From positions 6,868,001 to 6,932,000 of the forward strand of contig NC_004463.1 of assembly GCF_000011365.1 (NCBI RefSeq): 64,000 nt of DNA, written 5' to 3'. A model generated the notes under the pieces. That model worked only from the letters and a program-made list of their open reading frames with translations. It searched no databases and was not told where the DNA came from. This stretch comes from Bradyrhizobium diazoefficiens USDA 110. Its GTDB lineage: Bacteria > Pseudomonadota > Alphaproteobacteria > Rhizobiales > Xanthobacteraceae. A program made the translations under genes and the position numbers. This document shows, piece after piece, positions 1-8,591 of the stretch (positions are counted from its first letter, which is position 1; every line of letters begins with the position of its first letter).

Positions 1-2
1 CT

Positions 3-611
3 GTGCAATGGCTGCTGGAGCACGCACCGGTCGATCAACGCTGGTGCCTCATCCACGCAACCCACACGACGAACGAGGAGGTCACCGCGCTCGCCAGGAC
101 AGGCGCGGTTGCCGGCCTCTGCCCCATCACCGAAGCGAGCCTCGGCGACGGCATTTTTCCAGCCCGCGAATTCCTCGACGCCGGCGGCCGGTTCGGCGTC
201 GGCACCGATTCGAATGTGCTGGTCGGTGCCGCCGACGAGCTGCGCCAGCTCGAATATGGCCAGCGGCTGAAGCATCGCCAGCGCAATGTGCTCTCCGGCG
301 GCGCTGGCGCCTCGACCGGACGCACGCTGTTCGATCAAGCCCTCGCCGGCGGCTCGCGGGCACTTGCGCAGCCGACTGCCGGCCTCACGCCGGGGGCACG
401 CGCCGACATCGTCACGCTCGATGCCGCGCATCCGTCGCTCGCGGGACGTCAGGGCGATGCGGCCATCGACGGCTGGATCTTTGCGGCAGGCGGCGGCGCG
501 ATCGATTGCGTCTGGGCCGGCGGCGACAAGGTCGTCGAGGGCGGACGGCACCGGCTGCGCCAGGCAGCGCGCGAGCGCTTCAACGCATCGGTACGGAGGC
601 TCCTCGCATGA
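3..611 (+). CDS. hutF: Formimidoylglutamate deiminase, C-terminal part (5' cut by window)
   Basis: The open frame enters from the left edge, so this is the last ~200 residues of an amidohydrolase-superfamily enzyme. The visible part has the family's metal-site stretches: an IHATHTT segment near residue 17 and a GTDSNVL segment near residue 67, followed by a closing beta-sandwich region. The pattern fits HutF, which deaminates N-formimino-L-glutamate to N-formyl-L-glutamate in the cytoplasmic five-step histidine breakdown route. Its stop overlaps the start of the HutC-type regulator by four bases (ATGA), which supports a hut assignment. Another amidohydrolase of the same superfamily cannot be excluded without the N-terminal metal-binding HxH motif. 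Confidence 0.85.
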   Translation: MQWLLEHAPVDQRWCLIHATHTTNEEVTALARTGAVAGLCPITEASLGDGIFPAREFLDAGGRFGVGTDSNVLVGAADELRQLEYGQRLKHRQRNVLSGGAGASTGRTLFDQALAGGSRALAQPTAGLTPGARADIVTLDAAHPSLAGRQGDAAIDGWIFAAGGGAIDCVWAGGDKVVEGGRHRLRQAARERFNASVRRLLA

Positions 612-1336
612 GCCTCGCTACTGATGGCGCCGACCAGCCGACGCTCTACAAGCGGATCCGCGCCGACATCGAGAATCGCATCCTGACCGGCGAGTGGCCG
701 CCGGGTCATCGCATTCCGTTCGAGCACGAACTGGTGGCGCGCTACGGCTGCTCGCGCATGACCGTGAACAAGGCGCTGTCGGAACTCGCGCAGGCCGACT
801 TGATCGAGCGGCGGCGCCGCGCCGGATCGTTCGTCCGCCGGCCGCAGCATCAGTCCGCGGTGCTCAAGATCGCCGACATCCGCGCCGAGATCACCGCACT
901 CGGCCGCGCTTACGGCTACGAGCTGATCCATCGCAAGCTGCGAATAGCGACCGCCGCCGACCGCGACCGTCTTGGCGTGAAGAAGGCCGGCAAGGTGGTC
1001 GCGATCGCCTGCCGCCATAGCGCCGACAACGTGCCGTTTGCCGCCGAGGACAGGCTGATCGACCTCTCGTCCGTGCCGGATGCCGCGACCGCGGACTTCT
1101 CGCGCGAACCGCCCGGCTCGTGGCTGCTTCACCATGTCCCATGGACGGAGGCCGAGCATACGATCAGCGCCATCGTTGCGGACGATCGCGCGGCGCAAGC
1201 GCTCGACATCGCCGTCGGCGCGCCCTGCCTCGTGATCGACCGCTACACCTGGCGCAGTACGCGCACGATCACCGCCGTGCGGCTGCTCTATCCCGGTGAC
1301 TCCCACCGCCTTGTCGCCCGATTCAAGGGAGGCTGA
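608..1336 (+). CDS. hutC: HutC-type GntR-family repressor of histidine utilization
   Basis: A 242-residue protein with an N-terminal GntR winged helix (about residues 11-78, including the recognition stretch GCSRMTVNKALSEL) and a C-terminal UTRA ligand-binding domain ending in the typical YTWRSTRTITAVRLLYPG segment. HutC proteins bind urocanate or a related intermediate and release hut promoters. The ATG at 608 sits inside the hutF stop, giving translational coupling. Upstream in-frame sequence has GntR-unlike, arginine-rich composition, so the longer frame was not used. It probably also controls the ABC genes downstream, but no operator was identified. Confidence 0.88.
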   Translation: MSLATDGADQPTLYKRIRADIENRILTGEWPPGHRIPFEHELVARYGCSRMTVNKALSELAQADLIERRRRAGSFVRRPQHQSAVLKIADIRAEITALGRAYGYELIHRKLRIATAADRDRLGVKKAGKVVAIACRHSADNVPFAAEDRLIDLSSVPDAATADFSREPPGSWLLHHVPWTEAEHTISAIVADDRAAQALDIAVGAPCLVIDRYTWRSTRTITAVRLLYPGDSHRLVARFKGG

Positions 1337-1446
1337 GAGACCAATGTCGGCACAATTCGTGCAACGCTTCGGGCAAAGGTCCGCATGGACCGACACGAAC
1401 AGATCAACAGGACGTCAATCCATCGATCGGCAAGAGGACGACAATC

Positions 1447-2391
1447 ATGCGTAGTTCAAAGGTATTCGCGACAATCATTGCCCTGGCGGCCTCCACTCCG
1501 GTGCTCGCCGACGACGTCAAGGTCGGCGTCGGCATCTCCGGGTGGACCGGCTTCGCGCCGCTGACGCTGGCGAAGGAAGCCGGCATCTTCAAGAAGAACG
1601 GCCTCGACGTCACGATCAAGAAGATCCCGCAGAAGGACCGCCATCTTGCGATTGCTTCCGGCGACATCCAGTGCGCGGCAACCACGGTCGAGACCTGGAT
1701 CTCCTGGAACGCCAACGGCGTCGCCACCAAGCAGATCTTCCAGCTCGACAAGAGCTATGGCGCCGACGGCATGGCCGTGCGCAACGACATCGCCGCGATC
1801 AAGGATCTGAAGGGCAAGACGGTTGCGGCCTCCGCGCCGGGCACCTCGCCGTATTTTGCGCTGGCCTGGATGCTCAAGAAGAACGGCCTCACCACGAAGG
1901 ACGTGACCGTGGTGAATCTCGAGCCCGCCGCGGCCGCGCAGGCCTTCGTCTCCGGCCAGAACGACGCCGCCATGACCTACGAGCCGTATCTGTCGACCGT
2001 GCGCGCCGCGCCCGACAAGGGCAAGATCATCGCCACCACGCTGGATTATCCGATCGTGATGGACACGTTTGGCTGCACGCCGAAATTCCTGAGCGAGAAT
2101 CCGAAGGCGGCGCAGGCGCTCGCCAACAGCTATTTCGAGGCGCTCGACTTGATCGCCAAGGACCAGGCCAAGGCCTATGAGATCATGGGCGCGGACGTGA
2201 AGCAGACCGGCGAGCAGTTCGGCAACTCGGCGAAATATCTGCGCTGGCAGGACAAGGCCGCGAACCAGAAGTTCTTCGCGGGCGATTTCCTGACCTTCAA
2301 CAAGGACGCCGCCGAGCTCCTGCTCGAGATCGGCATCATCAAGGCCGCGCCGAAGGTCGAGGACCTCTACGACGCGAGCTTCATCAAGTAG
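1447..2391 (+). CDS. ABC transporter periplasmic substrate-binding protein (NMT1/SsuA type)
   Basis: 314 residues with a cleavable-looking signal peptide (MRSSKVFATIIALAASTPVLA then DDVKVG). The mature part resembles the NMT1/THI5/SsuA fold that binds nitrate, sulfonates, taurine or pyrimidine-like ligands (GWTGFAPLTLAKEAGIFKKNG start, SAPGTSPYFALAWML middle). It leads a gene set with permease, ATPase and M20 amidohydrolase, so the ligand may be an N-acyl or N-carbamoyl amino acid or another histidine-related compound; that is inference from context. A purine-rich AAGAGGACG stretch about 8 bases before ATG serves as ribosome site. The 110-base gap after hutC may hold its promoter. Confidence 0.85.
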   Translation: MRSSKVFATIIALAASTPVLADDVKVGVGISGWTGFAPLTLAKEAGIFKKNGLDVTIKKIPQKDRHLAIASGDIQCAATTVETWISWNANGVATKQIFQLDKSYGADGMAVRNDIAAIKDLKGKTVAASAPGTSPYFALAWMLKKNGLTTKDVTVVNLEPAAAAQAFVSGQNDAAMTYEPYLSTVRAAPDKGKIIATTLDYPIVMDTFGCTPKFLSENPKAAQALANSYFEALDLIAKDQAKAYEIMGADVKQTGEQFGNSAKYLRWQDKAANQKFFAGDFLTFNKDAAELLLEIGIIKAAPKVEDLYDASFIK

Positions 2392-2462
2392 ACTTCTGCA
2401 AGCTGCCGGTTCCGCCAGGAGGCGGAGCCGGCGCGTGATCGATTATTCGGATAGACAGTTTG

Positions 2463-3236
2463 ATGCGTCCCCTGGATCCCGTGACATCGAGGCAGCGTGT
2501 GGCCTTTGGCCTCGCTTTCTTCGTGCTGTTCGTTGCCCTCTGGTCCTGGGCGACCTTCGGCGGCCATGTGTCGAAGACCTTCCTCGCCAACCCGCTGACC
2601 ATGGTGCAGGAAGGTTTTGACCTGCTGACGAAGCAAGGCTTCATGTTCGACATCGGCATGACGATCTGGCGCGTCGTCGGCGGCTTCGCGCTCGCCGCGA
2701 TCATCGCGGTGCCGTTCGGCGTGCTGATGGGTGCCTACAAGCCGGTCGAGGCCTTTCTCGAACCGTTCGTCTCCTTTGCACGCTACCTGCCCGCCTCCGC
2801 CTTCATCCCGCTCTTGATCCTGTGGGCCGGCATCGGCGAGCTGCAAAAGCTGCTCGTCATCTTCATCGGCTCGGTGTTCCAGGTCATCCTGATGGTGGCG
2901 GTGACCGTCGGCGCGACGCGGCGCGATCTGGTCGAGGCGGCCTATACGCTCGGGGCCAGCGACCGCGGCATCATCCGCCGTGTGCTGCTGCCCTCCTCCG
3001 CGCCGGAGATCGCCGAGATCCTGCGGCTGGTGCTGGGCTGGGCCTGGACCTATGTCATCGTCGCCGAGCTGATCGGCTCGTCCTCCGGTATCGGCCATAT
3101 GATCACCGACAGCCAGGCGCTGCTCAACACCGGCCAGATCATCTTCGGCATCATCGTGATCGGGCTGATCGGCCTCGTCTCCGACTTCCTGTTCAAGGCG
3201 TTCAACGCCTGGCTGTTTCCGTGGAAGCTCGCATGA
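2463..3236 (+). CDS. ABC transporter permease (SsuC/TauC type)
   Basis: About 257 residues with roughly six hydrophobic segments and the cytoplasmic EAA loop typical of binding-protein-dependent permeases (EAAYTLGASDRGIIRRVLLP). It belongs to the family that pairs with NMT1/SsuA-type binding proteins for import of nitrate, sulfonate or similar small anions. A TTG codon directly precedes the ATG chosen here. The stop overlaps the ATPase start by four bases (ATGA), so the two are translationally coupled. Confidence 0.88.
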   Translation: MRPLDPVTSRQRVAFGLAFFVLFVALWSWATFGGHVSKTFLANPLTMVQEGFDLLTKQGFMFDIGMTIWRVVGGFALAAIIAVPFGVLMGAYKPVEAFLEPFVSFARYLPASAFIPLLILWAGIGELQKLLVIFIGSVFQVILMVAVTVGATRRDLVEAAYTLGASDRGIIRRVLLPSSAPEIAEILRLVLGWAWTYVIVAELIGSSSGIGHMITDSQALLNTGQIIFGIIVIGLIGLVSDFLFKAFNAWLFPWKLA

Positions 3237-4018
3237 CGACGCTGAAGATCGAACAGGTCTCACGGACCTTCCCCGCGCGCCACGGAAATGCGCCGACCAG
3301 GGCGCTGGAGCCGACCGACCTCATCATCGGCAACAACGACTTCGTCACCATCCTCGGCCCCTCCGGCTGCGGCAAGTCCACGCTGCTTCGTATCGTCGCC
3401 GGCCTCGACCGCCCGACCGGCGGGCGCGTCACGCTCGACGGGCGCGAGGTGACGGGCCCGGGGGCGGATCGCGGCATGGTGTTCCAGTCCTACACGCTGT
3501 TTCCCTGGCTGACCGTGCGCGAGAACATCGCCTTCGGCCTGCGCGAGCGCGGCGTGTCGCAGGACGAACGGTACAAGATCGCCGACGCCTTCATCCGCCA
3601 GGTCGGATTGTCCGGCTTCGAGAACCATTGGCCCAAGCAGCTCTCCGGCGGCATGCAGCAGCGCACGGCAATCGCCCGCGCGCTTGCCAATGATCCAAAG
3701 ATTCTGCTGCTCGACGAGCCCTTCGGCGCGCTCGACAACCAGACTCGCGCCTTGATGCAGGAAATGCTGCTCGGGATCTGGGAGCGCGACCAGAAGACCG
3801 TGCTGTTCGTGACCCACGACATCGAGGAGGCGATCTTCCTCGGCAGCCGCGTCATCGTCATGAGCGCACGCCCCGGCCGCATCAAGGCCGAGATTGCCAT
3901 AGACCTGCCGCATCCGCGTTCCTACAAGATCAAGACCACGCCGGAATTCGTCCAGCTCAAGGAACGGCTGGTCGAGGAAATCCGCACCGAGGCGTTGAAG
4001 GTTGCCGAACATGCCTGA
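3233..4018 (+). CDS. ABC transporter ATP-binding protein (SsuB/TauB type)
   Basis: 261 residues with all ABC ATPase motifs: Walker A GPSGCGKST, signature LSGGMQQR, Walker B LLLDEPFGALD and the switch histidine in VTHDIEEA. It powers the importer encoded by the two preceding genes. The MTTLKIEQV start at 3233 overlaps the permease stop, and its own stop lies inside the next gene (start 4011). Family members of this size serve nitrate, sulfonate, taurine or HMP-like import; sequence alone does not fix the substrate. Confidence 0.9.
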   Translation: MTTLKIEQVSRTFPARHGNAPTRALEPTDLIIGNNDFVTILGPSGCGKSTLLRIVAGLDRPTGGRVTLDGREVTGPGADRGMVFQSYTLFPWLTVRENIAFGLRERGVSQDERYKIADAFIRQVGLSGFENHWPKQLSGGMQQRTAIARALANDPKILLLDEPFGALDNQTRALMQEMLLGIWERDQKTVLFVTHDIEEAIFLGSRVIVMSARPGRIKAEIAIDLPHPRSYKIKTTPEFVQLKERLVEEIRTEALKVAEHA

Positions 4019-5243
4019 CAATGGTCCTTCCTTCGACGGCGCACGCGTTCTCGCCGACCTCAATGCGCTGCGCGCCATCGGCGCCTACAAGACCGGCGTG
4101 CACAAGCCGACCTTCTCCGAACCGCACAAGCAATCGCTGGAATGGCTGGTTCAGAAGCTGCCCGACGCGTCTCTCTCCGCCGCGGTCGACGGCATCGGCA
4201 ATGTGTTCGGGACGAGCACCAAGCCCGGCCCAAAGCTTCTGGCGGGCTCGCACCTGGAAAGCCAGAACTACGCCGGCTGGCTCGATGGTCCGCTCGGTGT
4301 CGTCTACGCGCTCGAAGCCGCGCGGGTGCTCAATGCCGATCCGTCCGTGAACGGCGCGGTCGAAGTCGCCGCCTGGTGCGACGAGGAAGGACACTTTGGC
4401 AGCTTCCTCGGCTCGCGCTCCTATGTGGGGCAAGTGACCGAGGCGGACATCGACTCCGCGCGCGACCGCACCAACGGGCGGCCCATGCGCGACGCGCTCG
4501 CCGACATGGGGCTCGCGGGACGCTCGCGCATCACCGCCGAGAAGGGGCGGCACGTCGGATATCTGGAGGCGCATATCGAGCAGGGCGATACGCTCGAGAG
4601 CGGACAGCTCGCGGTCGGCGTCGTGACCTCGATCGTCGGCATCTGGCAATACCGGATCAACTTTGTCGGCGAGCAGAACCACGCCGGTACCACCCGCATG
4701 GCTGCGCGCAAGGACGCCGGCCTTGCGCTGGCCAAATTCTGCGTCGCGATCGACGAGCGCTTCCCGGCCGCGTGCGGTCCGCGCACGGTCTGGACCACGG
4801 GCCGCATCACGCTCGATCCGGGCGCGCCGAGCATCATTCCGGGTGGCGCCGAAATGCTGTTCCAGATCCGCGACGACAACCCGGCGGTCATCGCGCGCCT
4901 GGAGGAATTGCTGAAGGCCATGTCGGACGAGGTCAACGCCAGCGGCCCCTGCAGCGTCACCGTGGAGAAGATTCGCACCGGTGCTCCCGCCTTGATGGAC
5001 TCCGGCTTTCAGGACGCGATCGATGCCGCGAGCAAGGCTGTCGCCGGCGGACGATCCATCCGCATGCCCAGCGGCGCCGGCCACGACGCGCAGATGCTTG
5101 CGACCATCATGCCCGCGGGGATGCTGTTCGTGCCGTCGATCGGCGGCATCAGCCATCACTGGACCGAGAACACCGCGGACGCCGACATCGTCACGGGCGC
5201 GCAGGTCTTCGTCGACGCCTGCCGGCGAATCCTCGGTGGTTAG
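4011..5243 (+). CDS. M20-family Zn-dependent amidohydrolase (N-carbamoyl-amino-acid hydrolase type)
   Basis: 410 residues resembling the allantoate amidohydrolase / N-carbamoyl-L-amino-acid hydrolase branch of M20 peptidases. Visible landmarks are the GSHLESQNYAGWLDGPLGV metal-site segment (~74-92), the WCDEEGHFGSFLGSRSYVG segment (~121-139), the EAHIEQG stretch (~183) and the dimerization-domain NHAGTTRM segment (~223). These enzymes remove a carbamoyl or related N-acyl group from an amino acid in the cytoplasm. It overlaps the ATPase gene by eight bases, so importer and hydrolase probably act on the same compound. In many relatives the first motif reads GSHxDT; here Glu replaces Asp. Confidence 0.82.
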   Translation: MPDNGPSFDGARVLADLNALRAIGAYKTGVHKPTFSEPHKQSLEWLVQKLPDASLSAAVDGIGNVFGTSTKPGPKLLAGSHLESQNYAGWLDGPLGVVYALEAARVLNADPSVNGAVEVAAWCDEEGHFGSFLGSRSYVGQVTEADIDSARDRTNGRPMRDALADMGLAGRSRITAEKGRHVGYLEAHIEQGDTLESGQLAVGVVTSIVGIWQYRINFVGEQNHAGTTRMAARKDAGLALAKFCVAIDERFPAACGPRTVWTTGRITLDPGAPSIIPGGAEMLFQIRDDNPAVIARLEELLKAMSDEVNASGPCSVTVEKIRTGAPALMDSGFQDAIDAASKAVAGGRSIRMPSGAGHDAQMLATIMPAGMLFVPSIGGISHHWTENTADADIVTGAQVFVDACRRILGG

Positions 5244-5258
5244 GCCTCTGATGCCGGC

Positions 5259-5972
5259 ATGAGCGCAAGCGAGACTTATACCGAGGCGACGACCGGCTAC
5301 TGGCAGGAGCTGACGCCGGAGGTTCCCTTGCGTTGCCCGGCTACGCCACCTTATCGCTTGGGCTATCCCGCGACACTCCCCTGCGGCCGTATCCTGGTTC
5401 TGCCGCTGCGCCAACTGCCCGATGGCGACCGCGCCGTCGCATCGCTGATCGCCAATCAGGCCTCACACCTCGTCGTCGCCGCGCTGGCCGACCATATGGC
5501 GACGCAGGCGCGCGCGCTCGATGCCGAGATCATCGTCGGGCTCCCGACCCTTGGTCTTGCCTTCGCATCGCTGGTCGCCGAACGGCTGGGACAGACGCGC
5601 TATGTCCCGCTCGGCTATTCCCGTAAATTCTGGTACGACGACGCGTTCTCTGAGCCCGTCAGTTCGATCACCAGCCCCGACGCCGGGAAAAAGCTGCGCC
5701 TCGATCCGAACCTGCTGCCCCTGCTCGAAGGCCGCCGGGTCGTGCTGGTCGACGATGCGATCTCGACCGGCGCGACTGCGCTCGCGGCGGTGCGGCTTTT
5801 GCAGACGATCGGCGTCGAAATTGCCGGCATGGTCGTTGCGATGAAGCAAACCAATCGCTGGCATGCCTCGACCACGGCCCTTCCGGTTCGCGCAGTCTTC
5901 GGGTGCCCGCTCTTCCAACGTGGCGACGGCGGCTGGATACCGCTGGCGGAGACGCAACCCAACATTCCCTGA
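5259..5972 (+). CDS. Phosphoribosyltransferase-domain protein
   Basis: 237 residues. The C-terminal half holds the type I phosphoribosyltransferase PRPP loop RVVLVDDAISTGAT (~160-173) and upstream an IVGLPTLGLAFA segment, as in adenine/orotate-type PRTases. The N-terminal 60 residues are proline-rich and not assigned. It begins 15 bases after the amidohydrolase stop and closes the gene set. Possible roles are base salvage or a PRTase-like regulatory protein; the target base cannot be read from sequence. Its presence beside an importer and an amidohydrolase makes a purine or pyrimidine-related substrate worth considering. Confidence 0.75.
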   Translation: MSASETYTEATTGYWQELTPEVPLRCPATPPYRLGYPATLPCGRILVLPLRQLPDGDRAVASLIANQASHLVVAALADHMATQARALDAEIIVGLPTLGLAFASLVAERLGQTRYVPLGYSRKFWYDDAFSEPVSSITSPDAGKKLRLDPNLLPLLEGRRVVLVDDAISTGATALAAVRLLQTIGVEIAGMVVAMKQTNRWHASTTALPVRAVFGCPLFQRGDGGWIPLAETQPNIP

Positions 5973-6118
5973 TGGGTCAGGCGATTGCGAGCATCGGCTA
6001 TGTTGGCCGGCCCGAGGCACCTGTCTTGAGCAGGATTGGGCAAAACCCGACCGCTTTGGGAAAGATCGCGGGTCCGTATCGCGGCTAGAATCTGGCTCGC
6101 ACACGCGAGAGATCCGCC

Positions 6119-7045
6119 ATGGCCGAGAGCCCGAACGATGCCGCAACGCCCGCCTCCATCGTCGACGCCCTGAAGGCCGTCGCGGGCAATCCACCGAAGG
6201 TCCGCGCCAGCTTCGCCAAGGGCTGGTGCGTTCGAGGTACCTACACCCCGTCGGACCGCGCGGAGGAGATTACGCGGTCGCAGAGCTTCACAAGGCCATC
6301 GCGCGTGCTGGCGCGCTTCTCGGTCGGCGGCGGCAATCCCAACGTCGCGGATACCAACAATCTGGTGCTGCGTGGCTTCAGCTTCAAGCTTGGCGACGAC
6401 GATCATCGCTCGGATATTCTGGTGGAGAGCGCGCCGGTGCATTTTGCACGAACGCTCGACCAGATGCTGGCCTTTCTCAAGGCGCGTATCCCGGGACCCG
6501 ATGGCAAGCCGGACATGGCGAAAGTGAAAGCGTTCTCGGCGGCCAATCCCGAGACGCTGAACCAGGCGAATTACATCGCCGCGCGTGCGTTGCCCGGAAG
6601 CTTTGCCGGCACGACCTATTGGGGCGTCCATGCCTTTCCGGCAACAAACGAACAAGGCGAGACCCGCTTCATCAAGTTCAAGGTCGTCCCGGCCCGCGGC
6701 GAGATCACGCTGAGCGAGGACGAAGCCAGGACGAAGCCGGCCGACTTCCTGCACGACGACCTCGGCACGCGGATCGCTGCGGGCAATGTCCGCTTCAACG
6801 TCATGGCGCTGCTCGACCGCCCCGGCGACCCCACCATGGATGTCACCATACGCTGGCCCGACGAGGATCAACGCGACGAGGTGCGCCTGGGCACGATCGT
6901 GATCACGGGCTTCGAGCCGGATCAGGCCTGCGACGTCACCATCTTCAATCCGGCCAATCTCGCCGAGGGCATCGGTCACCCGCCGGACGAGATCTTTGCA
7001 GCGCGGCGCGCCGCCTACATGATCTCGCTCGCGAAGCGCCGCTGA
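6119..7045 (+). CDS. Catalase-family peroxidase (SrpA-like)
   Basis: 308 residues, much shorter than a classical catalase (~480+), matching the small SrpA-type group of heme peroxidases. Visible catalase features are the RPSRVLARFSVGGGNP stretch (~58), the FSFKLGDDD stretch and the C-terminal ARRAAYMISLAKRR segment carrying the proximal heme tyrosine. It lacks an obvious signal peptide, so it is probably cytoplasmic. Such enzymes reduce hydrogen or organic peroxides. The gene converges on an AraC regulator with a 19-base gap; 146 bases upstream separate it from the phosphoribosyltransferase. Confidence 0.85.
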   Translation: MAESPNDAATPASIVDALKAVAGNPPKVRASFAKGWCVRGTYTPSDRAEEITRSQSFTRPSRVLARFSVGGGNPNVADTNNLVLRGFSFKLGDDDHRSDILVESAPVHFARTLDQMLAFLKARIPGPDGKPDMAKVKAFSAANPETLNQANYIAARALPGSFAGTTYWGVHAFPATNEQGETRFIKFKVVPARGEITLSEDEARTKPADFLHDDLGTRIAAGNVRFNVMALLDRPGDPTMDVTIRWPDEDQRDEVRLGTIVITGFEPDQACDVTIFNPANLAEGIGHPPDEIFAARRAAYMISLAKRR

Positions 7046-7064
7046 GGACGGAAGGCGTCCGGAT

Positions 7065-7997
7065 TCAAGTCTCGCCGTTCGATGCACCGAGCATCTCGCG
7101 GCGCCATGCTGCCGGGCTGACGCCGACGATCGAGGAGAACACGCGCGTGAAGTGACTCTGGTTGGCAAACCCGGCCGAGATCGCGATCTCCGACAGCGGC
7201 AGGTCGCGGACGCTCATCAACTGCTTGGCGGCCTTCACGCGCTGCTGAAGCAGCCATTGGTGCGGCGGCACACCGACCGAGATTCGAAACGCGCGGGAGA
7301 AATGGCTGACCGAAAGGTCGAGCTCGGCCGCGATCCTCTGCAACGAGAGCTTGCCGCCGAGATCCGATTCGAGCCTCTCGCAGGCGCGTTTCGCCTGCCA
7401 CGGCGCGAGACCGCCGCGCGCAAGCCCGGACGTGCGCTGGAGCCCGCCATAGGTCTGGGCGACATGGGCGGTCAGCCCGAGCATCATGTGATCGATGAAA
7501 AGCTGATTGGCCTCGTCCGGCCGGCGCAGGCCCTCCTGCAGCGACGCGCCGATGTGGCGGACGATTCGGTCGTCATGGCCAACGCCGATCTGACAGTCGA
7601 GCTCGTCAACCCGCGGCGCGTTGCACTGTTCGGCGATGCTGTCGAGCGCCGAACGTGGAATGTAGAAGAACAGGGAGTGGAACGGCTTGTCGATCACGTA
7701 GCGCGGATCGCACTTGAGGTCGTACAAATAGGTCGTACCCGCATGGACGTCCGCGGTCATGATGCATTTGCCGCGCTCCCAGAGCTCGCAATCCGGGTAG
7801 TCGTGCAGCTTCAGGCTGACGAGAAAGGCATCTTCGGCGGCGAGCGATCCGGACAGGCCGGGCACCGGGTTGTCATTCCGGGTTTCGGTCACCGCGAGCT
7901 CGGCGCTACGCAGCGAGCGCGTAACCAGCGAGGGCGGCGCATCCTTCAAACGCAGGAACTGCCCTAGCCTCTGTCCGTAGGCGCCTGCCTGTGTCAT
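7065..7997 (-). CDS. AraC-family transcriptional regulator
   Basis: 310 residues with a C-terminal AraC DNA-binding domain: two helix-turn-helix units visible as LSLQRIAAELDLSVSHFSRAF and LPLSEIAISAGFANQSHFTRVF, then GVSPAAWRR. The N-terminal ~190 residues form a cupin-like sensor portion. The start MTQAGAYGQRL at 7997 was chosen because GGAAGG lies about 8 bases upstream; longer in-frame extension is arginine/cysteine-rich and non-typical. It is convergent with the catalase-like gene and probably transcribed alone. Inducer unknown. Confidence 0.85.
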   Translation of the reverse strand: MTQAGAYGQRLGQFLRLKDAPPSLVTRSLRSAELAVTETRNDNPVPGLSGSLAAEDAFLVSLKLHDYPDCELWERGKCIMTADVHAGTTYLYDLKCDPRYVIDKPFHSLFFYIPRSALDSIAEQCNAPRVDELDCQIGVGHDDRIVRHIGASLQEGLRRPDEANQLFIDHMMLGLTAHVAQTYGGLQRTSGLARGGLAPWQAKRACERLESDLGGKLSLQRIAAELDLSVSHFSRAFRISVGVPPHQWLLQQRVKAAKQLMSVRDLPLSEIAISAGFANQSHFTRVFSSIVGVSPAAWRREMLGASNGET

Positions 7998-8340
7998 CGG
8001 GTCAGTCCTTCCGCGGGTCCAAGTGCAGGCCACAGCGCCCCGCAATTTGCGGAAGGTATTATCGGACATCCGCCGCAGGCTGTCCACGCGCGCGCGAGGC
8101 GAACAGCTCTCGCCCGACACTTTCACATCGGCGCAACAGGACGATTTGGCAGCAACTTCAATGCGGTTTTGACGTTCCATCCATCCGGAAGCTGATCACG
8201 CGTTTTCACAAATGCACGACAAAATGCCACGACGTCCCGTGCAGGTGTCGCAGCGCTGGAACGAGGTGCCGACACCGAACCTGAACTCCTGGACGTTGTC
8301 GTATTTGCCCATGGTCAGCGGAGTATCAGACTTGCCGGTC

Positions 8341-8419
8341 GTCATTGCGAGCGCAGCGAAGCAATCCAGAGTCTTTCCGCGGACACAGTTCTGGATCGCT
8401 TCGCTGCGCTCGCAATGAC
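8341..8419. repeat. Bradyrhizobium-type palindromic intergenic repeat, copy 1
   Basis: A ~79-base inverted repeat. The left arm starts GTCATTGCGAGCGCAGCGAA and the right arm ends with the complementary GCTGCGCTCGCAATGAC, with an asymmetric centre. A second copy lies at 33527-33606 with nearly the same arms. The form matches extragenic palindromic elements that I know to be abundant in Bradyrhizobium; the copy number was not measured. Confidence 0.85.
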
Positions 8420-8454
8420 GGAGGATGAGGTATGGGCTGGTTCTCCAGATGATA

Positions 8455-8559
8455 CTGTCATTCCCCGCGAAGGCGGGGAATCCAGTACGCCGCAGCTTCT
8501 CGGCTCCATCACAACCGCTTCTGGAATACTGGATCGCCCGCCTTCGCGGGCGAGGACAG
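8455..8559. repeat. Second palindromic intergenic repeat (CCGCGAAGGCGGG type)
   Basis: A ~105-base imperfect inverted repeat. It opens with CTGTCATTCCCCGCGAAGG and closes with CCTTCGCGGGCGAGGACAG, and the internal arms are ATCCAGTA and TACTGGAT. It lies 35 bases from the previous repeat, so the two extragenic element types are adjacent. No protein-coding signal is seen in it. It can fold into a long stem on either strand and resembles another repeat class common in Bradyrhizobium. Confidence 0.8.
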
Positions 8560-8591
8560 CGAGCGTGTGGTCGCAGACACGCCTTCGCATT

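Noticed and set aside
3957..5414. Long antisense frame over the amidohydrolase gene
   Set aside because: Residue composition is shadow-like and the opposite strand has intact catalytic motifs and operon overlaps.
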